Shown: piece after piece, positions 51,299 through 61,689 of the stretch
Numbering within the stretch: position 1 is the stretch's first letter
How the letters are laid out: every line of letters begins with the position of its first letter
NCBI GenBank assembly: GCA_030430495.1
Contig: JAUIKM010000001.1
Location: forward strand, 124,001 to 188,000
Direction of reading: 5' to 3'
DNA from: a bacterium
Lineage (GTDB): Bacteria; Bacteroidota; Ignavibacteria; Kapaibacteriales; UBA7675
Length of the DNA stretch: 64,000 bases
Translations under genes and position numbers: made by a program
Notes under the pieces: generated by a model
What the model was told of the DNA's origin: nothing
The model's database searches: none
The model's input: only the letters and a program-made list of their open reading frames with translations

Positions 51299-52828
51299 CT
51301 ACACCAGGCCGCGGGCGTGCCACTCCGTGTAAATGGAATTCATCGGATTTTTGGTGATTTTATGCTCCAGCCAGATGCGCAATTCCACGATGCCCAGCGG
51401 TCCGTCGGGCCGCCCCACCTGGGGATAGATCTCGTCGATGGTCGCTCTGATTTCCAGGTAGCGTTTCTGTCGTTCCTCACCCTGCTGCGTCTTGCCCAGA
51501 TCGCATAGTTTCTTGATCAGCTCGGCTTCGCCGTCGTGCAGCAGTCTGGACTTGCGCAGCGCGCGTTTGATGCTGCGGTAGAGGTTGTCGGGCATCTCGC
51601 TGTCAAACAGTTCAAAGTAGATCACCGGCTGGATCAGGAAGGCAAACTTGATGATGTCCTGGCGGTAGTTGCTGTTGTTTTCCCGCAGAATGCGGTTCAT
51701 CCATTCCAGCGTCTGGTCGTAGCGCTCGCACATGAACATCAGCATGGCCAGGTTGTGATAGATCGTCAGAAGGCGCGCCGAGGTAAAGTGCTCGGCGTAG
51801 TGTTCCATCAGATCTTCAAAGGCGGGCACCAGCTTGAGCGCCTCGTCCAGATGCGGGATGTTCATCTGCAGCTGTAGCCGCAGGTTGAGCAATGTGTGCT
51901 CCTTGACGAAGGCTTCGTCGGCCGTGCGTGTTTTGACTTTTTCCAGTTTGGCCAGGATTCCGGCCAGCTCCTCCAGCTCGCCGCGGCGGATCAGCAGGCC
52001 CGCGTAATTGTAGAGCAAGGTAACAAAACGGCGCGGGTATTCGCGCGCCATGAAGTTGTGTTCCTCCCACAGGCTGATCTGATGCAGGTAGTGTTCCGAG
52101 GCCGTGATCATGTCGCCTTTGCTGAAAGCGTCGAGCACGCGAATCTGATGAAACAGCCGCTTGGCCTCAAATGTCATGGCCTGCTCCGGCGTACTCATTT
52201 TCTCGGATGAGAGGCCTTCCACCAGGCGTTCAATCTTTTCATCGCTGTTGCTGAAGTTGGCGTTGACCAGCTGGAACATCTGGTCGTAGAGATTGCGGTA
52301 GAAATTCAGGTTGGCCAGTTTCTCGACAATCTCATGTGCGTCGCTGTTGATGTCTTCCAGACAGCGCGTCAGGTTCTGGCGCGGCGCATTCTGGATGCAG
52401 GTGCGCTCCACTTCCAGAATGCGAAGCATTTCCGGCAGCAGCTCGTAGCTGCGCGCGATCTTGGTGGCTTTCTCCAGGCGTTTGATCGCCTGGGCGTAGA
52501 GCGATTTTTCCAGCAGGATGCGCGCCTCCTCTTCGTAGGCAATGACCAGATTGCGCGCGCCCTGGTCGTAGCGCGTCATGCGCAGGACTTTCAACAGGGT
52601 GGTGTAGAGGTAGCGCTTTTCCGACGGCAGGTTCCGCAGCAGTTTGGTGCCCTTGAATTGCTCGCGCAGTTCATCCTCGTCGTACTCTTCCATTGAACTG
52701 ATGCTGCGGAAGAGTTTGACGTAGTTGGTCGGGCCGTCGCGATGGCCGGCGGCGTGTTTGCTGAAGTGCCGTTTTTCATCGCGGCGCATGGAGGAAACAA
52801 GTTGAAAGAGAATATCTCCGGTACTCAT
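51299..52828 (-). CDS. Large helical-repeat protein, paralogue of 5342-6862
   Basis: The predicted product is 509 aa. I chose ATG 52828 (MSTGDILFQLVSSMRRDEKR) because AGGGG lies upstream on the minus strand and the paralogue starts at the same place; the frame to 52939 adds only Pro/Ser-rich sequence. The family N-terminus (LFxLxxxMxxxEKRxF) is followed by a long alpha solenoid (ILLEKSLYAQAIKRLEKATKIARSYEL, NYAGLLIRRGELEELAGILAKLEKV, YHNLAMLMFMCERYDQTLEWMNRIL). There is no TM segment or known domain. Both family members are alone and flanked by long intergenic DNA. Function unknown. Confidence 0.65.
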   Translation of the reverse strand: MSTGDILFQLVSSMRRDEKRHFSKHAAGHRDGPTNYVKLFRSISSMEEYDEDELREQFKGTKLLRNLPSEKRYLYTTLLKVLRMTRYDQGARNLVIAYEEEARILLEKSLYAQAIKRLEKATKIARSYELLPEMLRILEVERTCIQNAPRQNLTRCLEDINSDAHEIVEKLANLNFYRNLYDQMFQLVNANFSNSDEKIERLVEGLSSEKMSTPEQAMTFEAKRLFHQIRVLDAFSKGDMITASEHYLHQISLWEEHNFMAREYPRRFVTLLYNYAGLLIRRGELEELAGILAKLEKVKTRTADEAFVKEHTLLNLRLQLQMNIPHLDEALKLVPAFEDLMEHYAEHFTSARLLTIYHNLAMLMFMCERYDQTLEWMNRILRENNSNYRQDIIKFAFLIQPVIYFELFDSEMPDNLYRSIKRALRKSRLLHDGEAELIKKLCDLGKTQQGEERQKRYLEIRATIDEIYPQVGRPDGPLGIVELRIWLEHKITKNPMNSIYTEWHARGLV

Positions 52829-53666
52829 ACAGGGGCCCTGACTGAGAGATCGTATAGCCGCCGACTGCACTGTGCTCAGCAGTTGAAACGGCGGCGGGGT
52901 CGGGGGCACAAAGATAGAAGATGAAAACTCCACGGACAATTGAATTTATCACTCGTTTGCATTTTACATTTTCCATAAATTTGACTTTTCCATGACGCTC
53001 TTATCGGTCGTTCCCTGGCCGACGATACCAATCTGCCACTGCCGGTGTCGCCGCCCATAAAGATTACACAAACCGACATCAGACATGGAATGAACCATAA
53101 AGCGCCGTTTTTGGCTCAAAAAAGGCGCATTTGTGCTCCGCTCGTTCACGGCGGACACAGCAATGCCGTGCCGATTCCGGATTCGCGGACGGCGCCGGCA
53201 CGGCGGTCAGGCAGGTACAATCAGTCGTGTTCTTCCTTCTTTGTTTTCCCATTTTTACGGCAATCTTGTTTTGACGCAGGTTGCCGCGCCGCTTATCTTC
53301 AAGCGTGAATGTAAGGGCATAAGTGGTGTTGCAACGATTGATGATGGTACATGCCTGGAGTAAACGCAAGGAGAAATGGTAGTTCAGGCATAACCGAGGT
53401 CACAATCGCTGCCTGTCGACGGTGCATGGCCTGATGTACACGAGCATGTGAAACTCGGCCTGGTTGAGCCGCCCGGCTGGTCTGCGGAGCGTATCGCTTT
53501 ACTCCCGAACCAGATCCGATCCTGGATTCGGGATGTCGGTTGAGCGTAATTCACTGTCGTAGTGCACAGCGGAGCTTATGCTGCTGTACCCGGAGTCCGG
53601 AACATCCGGAAAAGTGGATCGGAGGCAACAAACCTTACCTTCACATTAAATGGAGATGGCAACGTT
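52829..53666. other. Long intergenic region with a strong hairpin
   Basis: About 840 bp between divergent genes. The left part (52920-52990) is AT-rich and likely carries the promoter of the minus-strand gene. At 53102-53128 is an 11-bp hairpin with one mismatch (GCGCCGTTTTT/AAAAAAGGCGC). No gene is supported. Confidence 0.45.
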
Positions 53667-54194
53667 ATGTCCATCAATTGCAGTTCGTTAAGCGATGTTT
53701 TGACCCTTGCGGTCGAGAACCATACGATTGTACTGGAAAACAACAAAGACCTGGTAATCACAGATTGTCAGGGAGTGGAAGTGTTTCGCTGCGATCTGGC
53801 CTTAAACCAAATCAATATGGAAGTGCGCGAAACAGCACAGAATTTCCACGAGATCGTTCTTGGATCGCCGCAGGCCCTCCCGATTGACGGTTCCGTATTT
53901 ACGCGGGAAATCAATCTCGATGAGCCCGGCGCTTCAGTCGTGTTTGGCAAGGAAATCAGATTCACGGACATAGAGTATATCGGAACACATGAGATCCTTT
54001 ATGACTGTGTTGTTGCTGCTCCGCCGCCGCCGTCAAACGGCATCATGGAGTATCGCTATCGCTTGAGCGAAGTCCGCCTCGGACTTCACGTCAACGGGGG
54101 CGTCATCGAGATGATTGCTCCCTGTTCAAAAACGCCCTGCGATCCGTCCGGTAACTCCGGCTTTCGCGAGAGCATGTGGCTCAAGCCAACCTGA
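53667..54194 (+). CDS. Hypothetical protein with paired cysteines
   Basis: The predicted product is 175 aa, from ATG 53667 (MSINCSSLSDVLTLAVENHT) with GGAG at 53652-53655 (11 bp spacing). The protein is beta-rich with no signal peptide. Seven cysteines occur (INCSS, ITDCQ, FRCDL, LYDCV and two in PCSKTPCD). A Pro-rich hinge (APPPPSN) near residue 122 separates two parts. I do not recognise a family. It stands alone and is followed by the hairpin at 54216-54260. Confidence 0.55.
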   Translation: MSINCSSLSDVLTLAVENHTIVLENNKDLVITDCQGVEVFRCDLALNQINMEVRETAQNFHEIVLGSPQALPIDGSVFTREINLDEPGASVVFGKEIRFTDIEYIGTHEILYDCVVAAPPPPSNGIMEYRYRLSEVRLGLHVNGGVIEMIAPCSKTPCDPSGNSGFRESMWLKPT

Positions 54195-54215
54195 GGAGGC
54201 ATAGAAAACTGACCT

Positions 54216-54260
54216 GGCGGAAACGGCTTTTTTCGCCGACCTGAAAAGCCGACTTCCGCC
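54216..54260 (+). terminator. Hairpin terminator after the 53667 gene
   Basis: GGCGGAA...GGCTTTT pairs with AAAAGCC...TTCCGCC across 54216-54260, two stems of 7 bp each separated by short unpaired bases. It lies 21 bp after the stop. Confidence 0.65.
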
Positions 54261-54669
54261 GATCCCTGCGGGTCGCCCGTCATGAAAACTGATCTGTCGT
54301 AGATGCATTTTTCCGTATGCGGAGTTGATCAGTCGCGTTTTGGTGCTATGTCCAAGCGGAACGGGCTTCGGTGTTAACGCGCATGGCGGGCGCCGCAGAT
54401 TTTTATCAGTTTTAACAGTGCGCTGTGAACTTCAGCTGTTGGCTCTGCTTCCTTTCACCCGGTGGCGGCAGTCGTTTAACGCTTCAAACCGGCCTTTCCC
54501 GGCCGTTGACACCTTCCGACTCAACAATTTTCTTCCCGGCCGCAATTGCCATAATCTGTCGGCTGCGACTGCGTCACTAGTCCGGGCGCGGGCATAAAGG
54601 CGCGATCGCCGCGTATGCCGCACTTGAATGTGCGCTCCTGGTTGAACAGTATCAGACGGGACTTTAACC
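54261..54669. other. Upstream region of the M50 peptidase
   Basis: About 400 bp with no supported gene. A T-rich part near 54395-54420 could carry a promoter. Confidence 0.35.
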
Positions 54670-55749
54670 ATGTCTTCCAAACTGGTCCTTGGACGGATCG
54701 CGGGCATCAAAGTGGCTTTGCACTGGAGTTTTTTCCTGCTCTTGCCCTACCTGGCGTTCTCCTCGATTTCTAGTGACGGCTCCTTCTTCAGCTTTCTGAT
54801 TTTGACAGCTTCCATGTTGTTGGTGTTTTTGTGTGTCTTGCTGCACGAATTTGGACACGCTTTGGCGGCGCGTCGCTACGGCATCGGCACGCGCGACATT
54901 ACACTGACGCCAATCGGCGGGATAGCGCAGATTGAAAGAATGCCGGACAAACCCATGCAGGAATTTTTCGTGGCCATTGCCGGGCCGCTTGTCAACGTCG
55001 CGATTGCGCTCGTTCTGACGCCGATTATCCTGCTGACCGACGACGTTTTTGTCTGGCCGTGGACGGGTCTAAGCGGCCAGACGGGCCTGGCCGGATTCTT
55101 TTTTTACATCAACGTCATGCTCGTTCTGTTTAACATGCTGCCGGCTTTTCCGATGGACGGCGGCCGCATTCTGCGTTCGCTTCTCAGTCTGGGGCTCCGG
55201 GATTTCACCGCTTCCCGCATAGCGTCCGTCCTGGGCATTATCATTGGACTCGGGATGATCGCCTACGGCTTCATCGACAACACCTTCCTCATATTTATCG
55301 GATTGTTTGTCCTCATCCAGGCCTACTCCGAGCAGCAGGAGAGCGCACTCGTCAAGGAATTTTCCGAATCTCTCGCCGCCGAATACGCCGATGACGAATT
55401 TCACTACTACGGCGATCCGCCCGCGGAACTGACGCCCGAACTCCTCGACTCCTTCAACAACGCGCGTTACCTGCTGTTTAACCGGCCGCAGCAAAATGAA
55501 GCCGACGATCCTCTGGTGTTGATTGACCTCAATCTGTGGCGCAAACAAAATCCGCCCGGCAAACGACAATCCGGTTACCGCTTCAATCATTTTTCGGCTC
55601 CAATTGTCGCGCCGGATCAGGCCATGGACCAGGTTTTCAGAGATATGCGCAAACGGCGTCGCAATTTTGCCGTGGTCGCTTCGGAGACGGCGATTCGCGG
55701 CGTGATTGATCTTCCGGATATTTTTCTCGAACACAGCCGGCAGCGCTGA
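54670..55749 (+). CDS. Site-2 protease-like M50 membrane metallopeptidase
   Basis: The predicted product is 359 aa, from ATG 54670 (MSSKLVLGRIAGIKVALHWS). Membrane helices are visible at ~15-30, 38-62, 93-115, 135-152 and 180-212. The zinc motif LLHEFGHALAARRYG lies in the second helix and the third ligand in NMLPAFPMDGGRILRS, so the active site is intact. After ~residue 215 a soluble tail of ~145 residues ends in SAPIVAPDQAMDQVFRDMRKRRRNF and GVIDLPDIF, which reads like a single degenerate CBS domain. Related peptidases with CBS tails cleave transmembrane regulators such as anti-sigma factors; no partner is adjacent. Confidence 0.85.
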   Translation: MSSKLVLGRIAGIKVALHWSFFLLLPYLAFSSISSDGSFFSFLILTASMLLVFLCVLLHEFGHALAARRYGIGTRDITLTPIGGIAQIERMPDKPMQEFFVAIAGPLVNVAIALVLTPIILLTDDVFVWPWTGLSGQTGLAGFFFYINVMLVLFNMLPAFPMDGGRILRSLLSLGLRDFTASRIASVLGIIIGLGMIAYGFIDNTFLIFIGLFVLIQAYSEQQESALVKEFSESLAAEYADDEFHYYGDPPAELTPELLDSFNNARYLLFNRPQQNEADDPLVLIDLNLWRKQNPPGKRQSGYRFNHFSAPIVAPDQAMDQVFRDMRKRRRNFAVVASETAIRGVIDLPDIFLEHSRQR

Positions 55750-56213
55750 CCGCGTTCACCTGCGGTGCGCTCTTACATGCCTTCTTGTTTGTCATGGTGT
55801 TGCAAACGCACATTCGACAGCGCGCCCGGTTGCTGCGCCCTGATGGTTGTGTGTGTCTGAACTGAGATGTTCGTGTGAACTCCGCGTTTGAAGACTCGAG
55901 TTTTGCCGCCGTCCTGCGGCATCGATACCCGAATATTCATCTCCGACATGGGACCCGCCGGTGCGGCGACGCCTCACAAAAAGGCTTCTCACTCCGGGGT
56001 TGGGGGTTTATCGCCCGGCGACGAACAAAATTTTTCAGAAAAACAGGCGAAAACGACCGAAATCAGCGGGGAGGCGCAATAGTTGCAGCGCCGGCGGGGA
56101 TTTTACAGAATGCGCCAAAGGACGTATTTTCAGCCCGAAACGGCGATGTGCGACGAAGTGGCGACTTGAGTTTCACTTTGGCGTACTGAATTTCTGGCTT
56201 GCGGGGCATCGAA
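55750..56213. other. Intergenic region before the giant cargo gene
   Basis: About 465 bp. It holds a small stem ACCGC/GCGGT (55749-55766) and one motif copy, CTTGTTTGTCA (55784-55794). It also shows TTTTTCAGAAAAACAGGCGAAAA near 56030-56052. No gene supported. Confidence 0.4.
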
Positions 56214-59200
56214 GTGACAAAACCATCCCTGAGAAACGTCGGGACAAGTGCATATCCCGGAATGATCCTGCTGCTGTGCCTGCTGTGCACGACGGCGGCG
56301 CGCTCACAATCCGTGACGACGGCCGGTTTTACGGCCAATGTCGGCCAGTGGCCCGCGGAAGTCAGGTATTGTGTGCGGACGGGCGGAATGAATGCCTGGA
56401 TCACCGCGGACGGGATCGTATACGACTTTTACCGCATCAAACGGCAGGGAGTCGCAGCCACCGACTTTGAGTCCGCATCGCACAGCACGCTCGACGACGA
56501 AGAGACCAGAACGGCCGTGATCGAAGGCCACGTCCTGGAAATGCACCTGCCGCAATCGGTTGCGGAAACAGAGGGCGTCGGCAAACGCAGTGAATACCAG
56601 AACTTTTTCTATGGCAATGATCCGGCGGGGCATTTCAGCCGTGTGCCGGTCTACGATCGCGTGATACAGCGGGGCGCCGCTCCCGGCGTTGATCTGCACT
56701 ACATGCTGCGCGACGGGCGGGTGCGCTACGACATTCATGCGCAGCCCTTTGCCGATGTGCGCGGCCTGCGTTTTCGGCTGGTCGGCGCGCAGGACCACCA
56801 GTTGGACGAAGACGGCAACCTCTTGCTACATACGAGTTTGGGGGAAATAGCTCACACGAATTTGTATGCATTTCAGCAGATTGGCGGCGTTCAACATGAA
56901 GTTGAATGCCGTTTTGTGTTGCAGCCCGGCGGCATCCTGGGATTTGAGGTCGGCGCCTACAATCCGGCCCACGAGCTGGTGATAGATCCGATAGTGTATT
57001 CGACGATTGTCGGCGGCAGCGCGACCGACGACCCGAACGACATTTTTGTGGACGACGACGGTGCGGCCTATGTGACCGGCGCAACGGCTTCCAACGATTT
57101 CCCGGTAACGGCGGGAGCGTATCAGACGGGGCTGATCGGGACGGAGCAGGACGTTTTTGTCTTTAAACTCGATCCCACCGGCACATCGCGCATCTGGGCG
57201 ACGTTTATCGGCCACGAGTTTGAAGAATCGGGCCTGGGGGTGGCGGTTGATCCCGATGACAATGTTATCGTAGCGGGCTGGACGCAGTCGGACCGATTCC
57301 CGACGACCACGGGCGCGTACGACATGACGCAAAACGGCTCGCGCGATGCATTTGTCGTCAAGTTGAATTCGAGCTCGACGGCGCTGCTGGCCGGAACGGT
57401 CATCGGCTCGGCGGCGGCGGAAGAGTGCCGCGCGCTCGACGTGGACAGACTGGGCAACATTTACATCACCGGTTTTACCGATTCGCGCTTTTTTCCGTCG
57501 AGCGGCGACTTCCGCGGACTGCGCGAGGTGTTTGTGTGCAAATTCACGCCCGACCTGGCCAATCTGACCTGGTCGACCTTTCTGGGCGGATCCAATGTCG
57601 ACATCGGGCTGGCAATCCAGGCCGACGCCGATCAGAGCGTCTTTGTCGGCGGCCGCACGGAATCGAACGACTTTGTGATGGTGAACGCCTGGGACGGCAG
57701 TCACAACGGCGGACAGGACGCTTTTCTGGCGCGCGTTGCGCCCGACGGTCAGTCGCAGATTTTTGCGACGTATATCGGCGGCACGCGTGAGGAATCGCTG
57801 GGCGGCATCGCGCTGGACGACATCGGCGACGTCTACATCGCCGGTCGTACGACTTCGCTCGACTTTCCGGTGACGCCCGGCACGTTTGACGAAAATTACA
57901 AAGGCGCGGGCGACGGCTACTACGTCAAGATGCTGCGCGACGGCAGCGACGCGGTGTACGTGAGTTACCTCGGCGCGGAGGGTGCGGAGGAGGTGCACGA
58001 CGTCGCGGTAACGGCCAATCGCGAGCCGGTAATCTACGGCATCACGCGTTCGCTTGCTTTTCCGGTTACCGACCGCGCCTGCGCTGTTGAGCGCGCCGGC
58101 GATTCCGATCTGTTTATCTCAATGATGAATCGCGACGGCAATCGCATTCTATGCAGCTCCTATCTGGGCGGGGAGGGCCAGAACGAATTCAGCCGCGCCA
58201 TGACCATTGGACCGAACGGCGATTTCTTTTTAACCGGCCGCACGGTAGACGACAAATTTCCCGTAACGGATCTGAGCGAAGGCCAGGGCGGCGCGGACGT
58301 GTTTGTTGTCAAATTCAACTGCAACCAGACCAGTCTGGATGTGGATGCCGGCCCGGACATCACGATTTGTTATGACCAGCCGCAGCGCATCGGCAATGCG
58401 GCGGTGGGCGGCACGGGCCCGTACAAATACACCTGGGAGCCGGAGGAAGGCCTGAGCGACCCGGATATCGCACAGCCGCAGGCCAATCCGACCGAGGATA
58501 CGGAATACACGTTGATCGTCACCGATGCGACGGGCTGCCGCGTGCAGGACCGCGTGATAGTGCGCGTGCGCGAGCGGCTGTTCGCCGACGCGGGCGAAGA
58601 CATCGAAGTCTGTTTTGGTGAAAACGTCGAGCTTGGGGGCGTACCCACCGGCCGCGGCGGCGTAGGCCGGCTGACGTATGTCTGGACGCCGACTTTTGGG
58701 CTGGACAACCCGACGATCGCAAATCCGATGGTGACCAAGTCGACGATCAGTCCCGTCACCTACAAAGTCACCATTACCGACGCACAGGGCTGCACGGCGA
58801 CAGACGAAATGACGCTGACGGCGCATCAATTCCCGCTGGTGGACGCCGGACAGGACCGCCTGCTCTGCGCCGGAGCAATCAGTCGGCTTGGCGGCGCACC
58901 GACGGCCCAGGGACCAAACGGCGACTTCACGTACGAGTGGAAACCGGCGCTGGGCCTCGACGATCCAACAGCGCCGAATCCATTTCTGGAGCTCGTTACA
59001 AACGCAAATATTGAAATAGAATACCTGCTGACCGTATCGGATCAGAAAGGGTGCACGACGACGGATCGGGTAAAGGTGATGTTTAATGCCATGCGCCTGG
59101 CGGAGATACCCGATATCACGGTATGTCCCGACGAGGAAGCCGTGCTCAATGTCGACATTCTCGGTTTTGAAGGCGACGAGTCGCGCCTGCAGTTTAACTG

Positions 59201-61628
59201 GTCGGGACCGACCGGCCTGACCGGACGCGACACGCGCAATCCGACGTTTAAGCAGACGCTGCCGGGCAGCTACACGTACAACGTGATTGTCAGCGATCCG
59301 GTTGTTGGCTGCCAGGTGCGCGGCCGCGTCGAGGTTCGAATCCTGTCCAAACCGCGCACGGAAACGCTGCCGCTGATCGTGAATTTTCCGACCCTGGGCG
59401 GCTGCGACAATTCAGCCACACAGAAGGTGACGATCAGGAATACGGACACGCGTCAGTTTGATATTGTCGGGGTTGAGTTTACCGGTCCATTTAGCCTGGC
59501 GCAGCCGTTCAGTCGCTCGACGCTGGTGGCAAACCAGCTGGTGGAATACACGGTTGTGTACAATCCGCCGGGGCAGGGCGATCACAACGGCGCAGTGAGA
59601 TTTATTCTGACCGACTGTGAATATATCGAGGAAATCCCGCTGCACGGCCGCAAGACGCAAGCTGATATCGCCATCTCGTCCGCAGTCGTCGACCTGGGCG
59701 AATTTGTCCTGTGCCGCGACGCCGCCGGAATCGAGTCGATCAGGGTCTACAACCTCGGCGAGGACGAGGTGCGGCTGGAGGAGGGCTCGGCGACACCCCC
59801 CTTTGACATCGTGACGTCGCTGCCGCGTCGTCTTCCGGCGGGCGATTCGATTGAAGTATTTGTTCGATTCACTCCCGGCCCGAGCGGCAGCGGTGAGTTC
59901 GAAGACGAAATTCTGATACCCTATGTCTCGGAGGCTTGTTCCGACACGCTGCGTGTGCGCGTCTTCGGCAAGGTGCTGGCAGCCGAGGTGTCCGCATCCC
60001 CGGCGGATGTTGACTTTCCGGCGCTGACGGGCTGTGAACAGCAGCGCGACACAACGATTGTGCTGCGCAACGAATCGGACATCGACGTCGAAGTTCGCAG
60101 ACTGGACTCCGAGAATCAATTGATTGTCGACCCCGCGCTTCCGCTTGTCATTCCGGTGGGCGAAGAGCGCGAAGTGCGCATTCGTTTCCGACCGACCGGC
60201 GAAGGCGATTTCAGCGGTGAGTTGCAGCTGGAGTACGGCGATTGCGACTCCACCATCAACATTAACATGACCGGCGCCAAACGAGGCGTGACCTTTTCGG
60301 CCGACGCGGAAGTGGATCTTGGTGCGGTCGTCGATTGTGCCGATGACGAGCCGGAGGCGCTGTTTAACCTGCGCTACACGGGCGACGCCAACCTCGACGG
60401 CGAAGTCGTTGCCGTTCGCATCGACGGGCCCTTTGTGCACGATCTGGCATCCGGCAGCACGCTGCCGCGCGACGGCAGCCCGGTCAGCGGGCGCGTCAGG
60501 CTGGACCGCACAGCTCTGGGCGACGCGCAGGGCACGGTGCGGGGAACAATTTTTGTGCAGGTAGCGCCCTGCGACATCGAACTTGAGATCGACGTGCGCG
60601 TTGAAATCCTGACCGCGGAACTTGCGCTCACGGCTGCTTCCGTCGCGGATCAGGCACAGGCGCTGAACGGCGGCGAACTGCGTACGATTGAATTCGTGAA
60701 CAGCGGCAGCGCCGACCTGGTGCTCGGCACGGCGGGGCTGGATTTGCCCGGCCTGTTCAGCATTGTACAAAGCGATCCGCCGGCGGGATCGACCCTGGCT
60801 CCGGGCGACACGGCGCGGGTAACGGTCCGTTTTGAAGGCGATACAAGTGACCGCCTTACGACGCTGCAACTCATCAGTAATGAGCCCTGCGGCGGCGTGA
60901 CGGCGACGGCGACAATTCGCGGCCTCGGCGAGGACATCATCGATCCGCGCACCGGCAGAGTGAGGATCAAAGTTGAGCGCACGCGCCGCGCCGTGGGAGA
61001 AGAATTTGAACTGTTAATCACGCTCGAAGACGATACGGACCTTGCCGCCAGCGGCGCGACGTCCTATGAATTTGATTTGCACTACCACGCATCGATGATG
61101 CTTCCGCTGGCAGCGAACCAGCTGGGAACTTTTGCGGGCGACGAACGCGTGATTCGCCTCAGCGGACCGCGGCCGGATGCGCCGGGTGTTTTGCACCGCG
61201 TGCCGTTCCGCAGCTTGTGGGGTTTTGATTCCTGTGCCGCCGTATACATCGACACTGTCATCTGGAGCGGCGGGGATGTCGTCACCACGATTGAAAACGG
61301 CGAGATTTGTCTGACCGATTTATGTGAAGCCGGCGGTCACACGCGCCTGTTCCGCAGCGGAGCGCCCACCGCAATTACTATTCGTTCCGCCTTGCCGCTG
61401 CGAGCGCAGCAACTTGAGTTTGCCGTCGAGAGCCTGGAAACGGGTCACCACACCATCTACCTGATGGACCTGACCGGCCGCCGTGTGGCATCGATTCTGG
61501 AGCAATTCCTGGACAGCGAGAGTGTGGAAGTACAGACAACGCTGGACGGAATGCCCAATGGCGCTTATATGTTGGTTGTCGAGACGCCGCGTTTCCGACT
61601 GGTTAAAATGGTAAGCCTGCTGCGCTGA
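56214..61628 (+). CDS. Giant T9SS cargo: DUF7948-like N-terminus, SBBP beta-propeller, PKD-like and anchor-D-like modules
   Basis: The predicted product is 1804 aa. I chose GTG 56214 (GGGG 8 bp upstream) because it yields a basic start and the hydrophobic core MILLLCLLCTTAARSQ. The mature N-terminus GFTANVGQWPAEVRY...GGMNAWITADGIVYDFY matches the DUF7948 domain that precedes SBBP propellers. Seven or more SBBP repeats fill ~260-700 (GAAYVTGATASNDFPVTAGAY, GNIYITGFTDSRFFPS, GDVYIAGRTTSLDFPV). Three PKD-like modules with AGxD.. and GCTATD-type Cys motifs follow to ~1030. Anchor-D-like modules run to ~1580, a cohesin-like domain to ~1700, and the sorting domain ends in GMPNGAYMLVVETPRFRLVKM. A surface adhesin or scaffold is the likely role. 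The middle includes cysteine pairs typical of exported proteins. Confidence 0.88.
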   Translation: MTKPSLRNVGTSAYPGMILLLCLLCTTAARSQSVTTAGFTANVGQWPAEVRYCVRTGGMNAWITADGIVYDFYRIKRQGVAATDFESASHSTLDDEETRTAVIEGHVLEMHLPQSVAETEGVGKRSEYQNFFYGNDPAGHFSRVPVYDRVIQRGAAPGVDLHYMLRDGRVRYDIHAQPFADVRGLRFRLVGAQDHQLDEDGNLLLHTSLGEIAHTNLYAFQQIGGVQHEVECRFVLQPGGILGFEVGAYNPAHELVIDPIVYSTIVGGSATDDPNDIFVDDDGAAYVTGATASNDFPVTAGAYQTGLIGTEQDVFVFKLDPTGTSRIWATFIGHEFEESGLGVAVDPDDNVIVAGWTQSDRFPTTTGAYDMTQNGSRDAFVVKLNSSSTALLAGTVIGSAAAEECRALDVDRLGNIYITGFTDSRFFPSSGDFRGLREVFVCKFTPDLANLTWSTFLGGSNVDIGLAIQADADQSVFVGGRTESNDFVMVNAWDGSHNGGQDAFLARVAPDGQSQIFATYIGGTREESLGGIALDDIGDVYIAGRTTSLDFPVTPGTFDENYKGAGDGYYVKMLRDGSDAVYVSYLGAEGAEEVHDVAVTANREPVIYGITRSLAFPVTDRACAVERAGDSDLFISMMNRDGNRILCSSYLGGEGQNEFSRAMTIGPNGDFFLTGRTVDDKFPVTDLSEGQGGADVFVVKFNCNQTSLDVDAGPDITICYDQPQRIGNAAVGGTGPYKYTWEPEEGLSDPDIAQPQANPTEDTEYTLIVTDATGCRVQDRVIVRVRERLFADAGEDIEVCFGENVELGGVPTGRGGVGRLTYVWTPTFGLDNPTIANPMVTKSTISPVTYKVTITDAQGCTATDEMTLTAHQFPLVDAGQDRLLCAGAISRLGGAPTAQGPNGDFTYEWKPALGLDDPTAPNPFLELVTNANIEIEYLLTVSDQKGCTTTDRVKVMFNAMRLAEIPDITVCPDEEAVLNVDILGFEGDESRLQFNWSGPTGLTGRDTRNPTFKQTLPGSYTYNVIVSDPVVGCQVRGRVEVRILSKPRTETLPLIVNFPTLGGCDNSATQKVTIRNTDTRQFDIVGVEFTGPFSLAQPFSRSTLVANQLVEYTVVYNPPGQGDHNGAVRFILTDCEYIEEIPLHGRKTQADIAISSAVVDLGEFVLCRDAAGIESIRVYNLGEDEVRLEEGSATPPFDIVTSLPRRLPAGDSIEVFVRFTPGPSGSGEFEDEILIPYVSEACSDTLRVRVFGKVLAAEVSASPADVDFPALTGCEQQRDTTIVLRNESDIDVEVRRLDSENQLIVDPALPLVIPVGEEREVRIRFRPTGEGDFSGELQLEYGDCDSTININMTGAKRGVTFSADAEVDLGAVVDCADDEPEALFNLRYTGDANLDGEVVAVRIDGPFVHDLASGSTLPRDGSPVSGRVRLDRTALGDAQGTVRGTIFVQVAPCDIELEIDVRVEILTAELALTAASVADQAQALNGGELRTIEFVNSGSADLVLGTAGLDLPGLFSIVQSDPPAGSTLAPGDTARVTVRFEGDTSDRLTTLQLISNEPCGGVTATATIRGLGEDIIDPRTGRVRIKVERTRRAVGEEFELLITLEDDTDLAASGATSYEFDLHYHASMMLPLAANQLGTFAGDERVIRLSGPRPDAPGVLHRVPFRSLWGFDSCAAVYIDTVIWSGGDVVTTIENGEICLTDLCEAGGHTRLFRSGAPTAITIRSALPLRAQQLEFAVESLETGHHTIYLMDLTGRRVASILEQFLDSESVEVQTTLDGMPNGAYMLVVETPRFRLVKMVSLLR

Positions 61629-61689
61629 CAAATTCACAATGTTACGCACTGTCCACTGTCCCGGTTTTGCGGTACAGGGCCTGTCCGTG

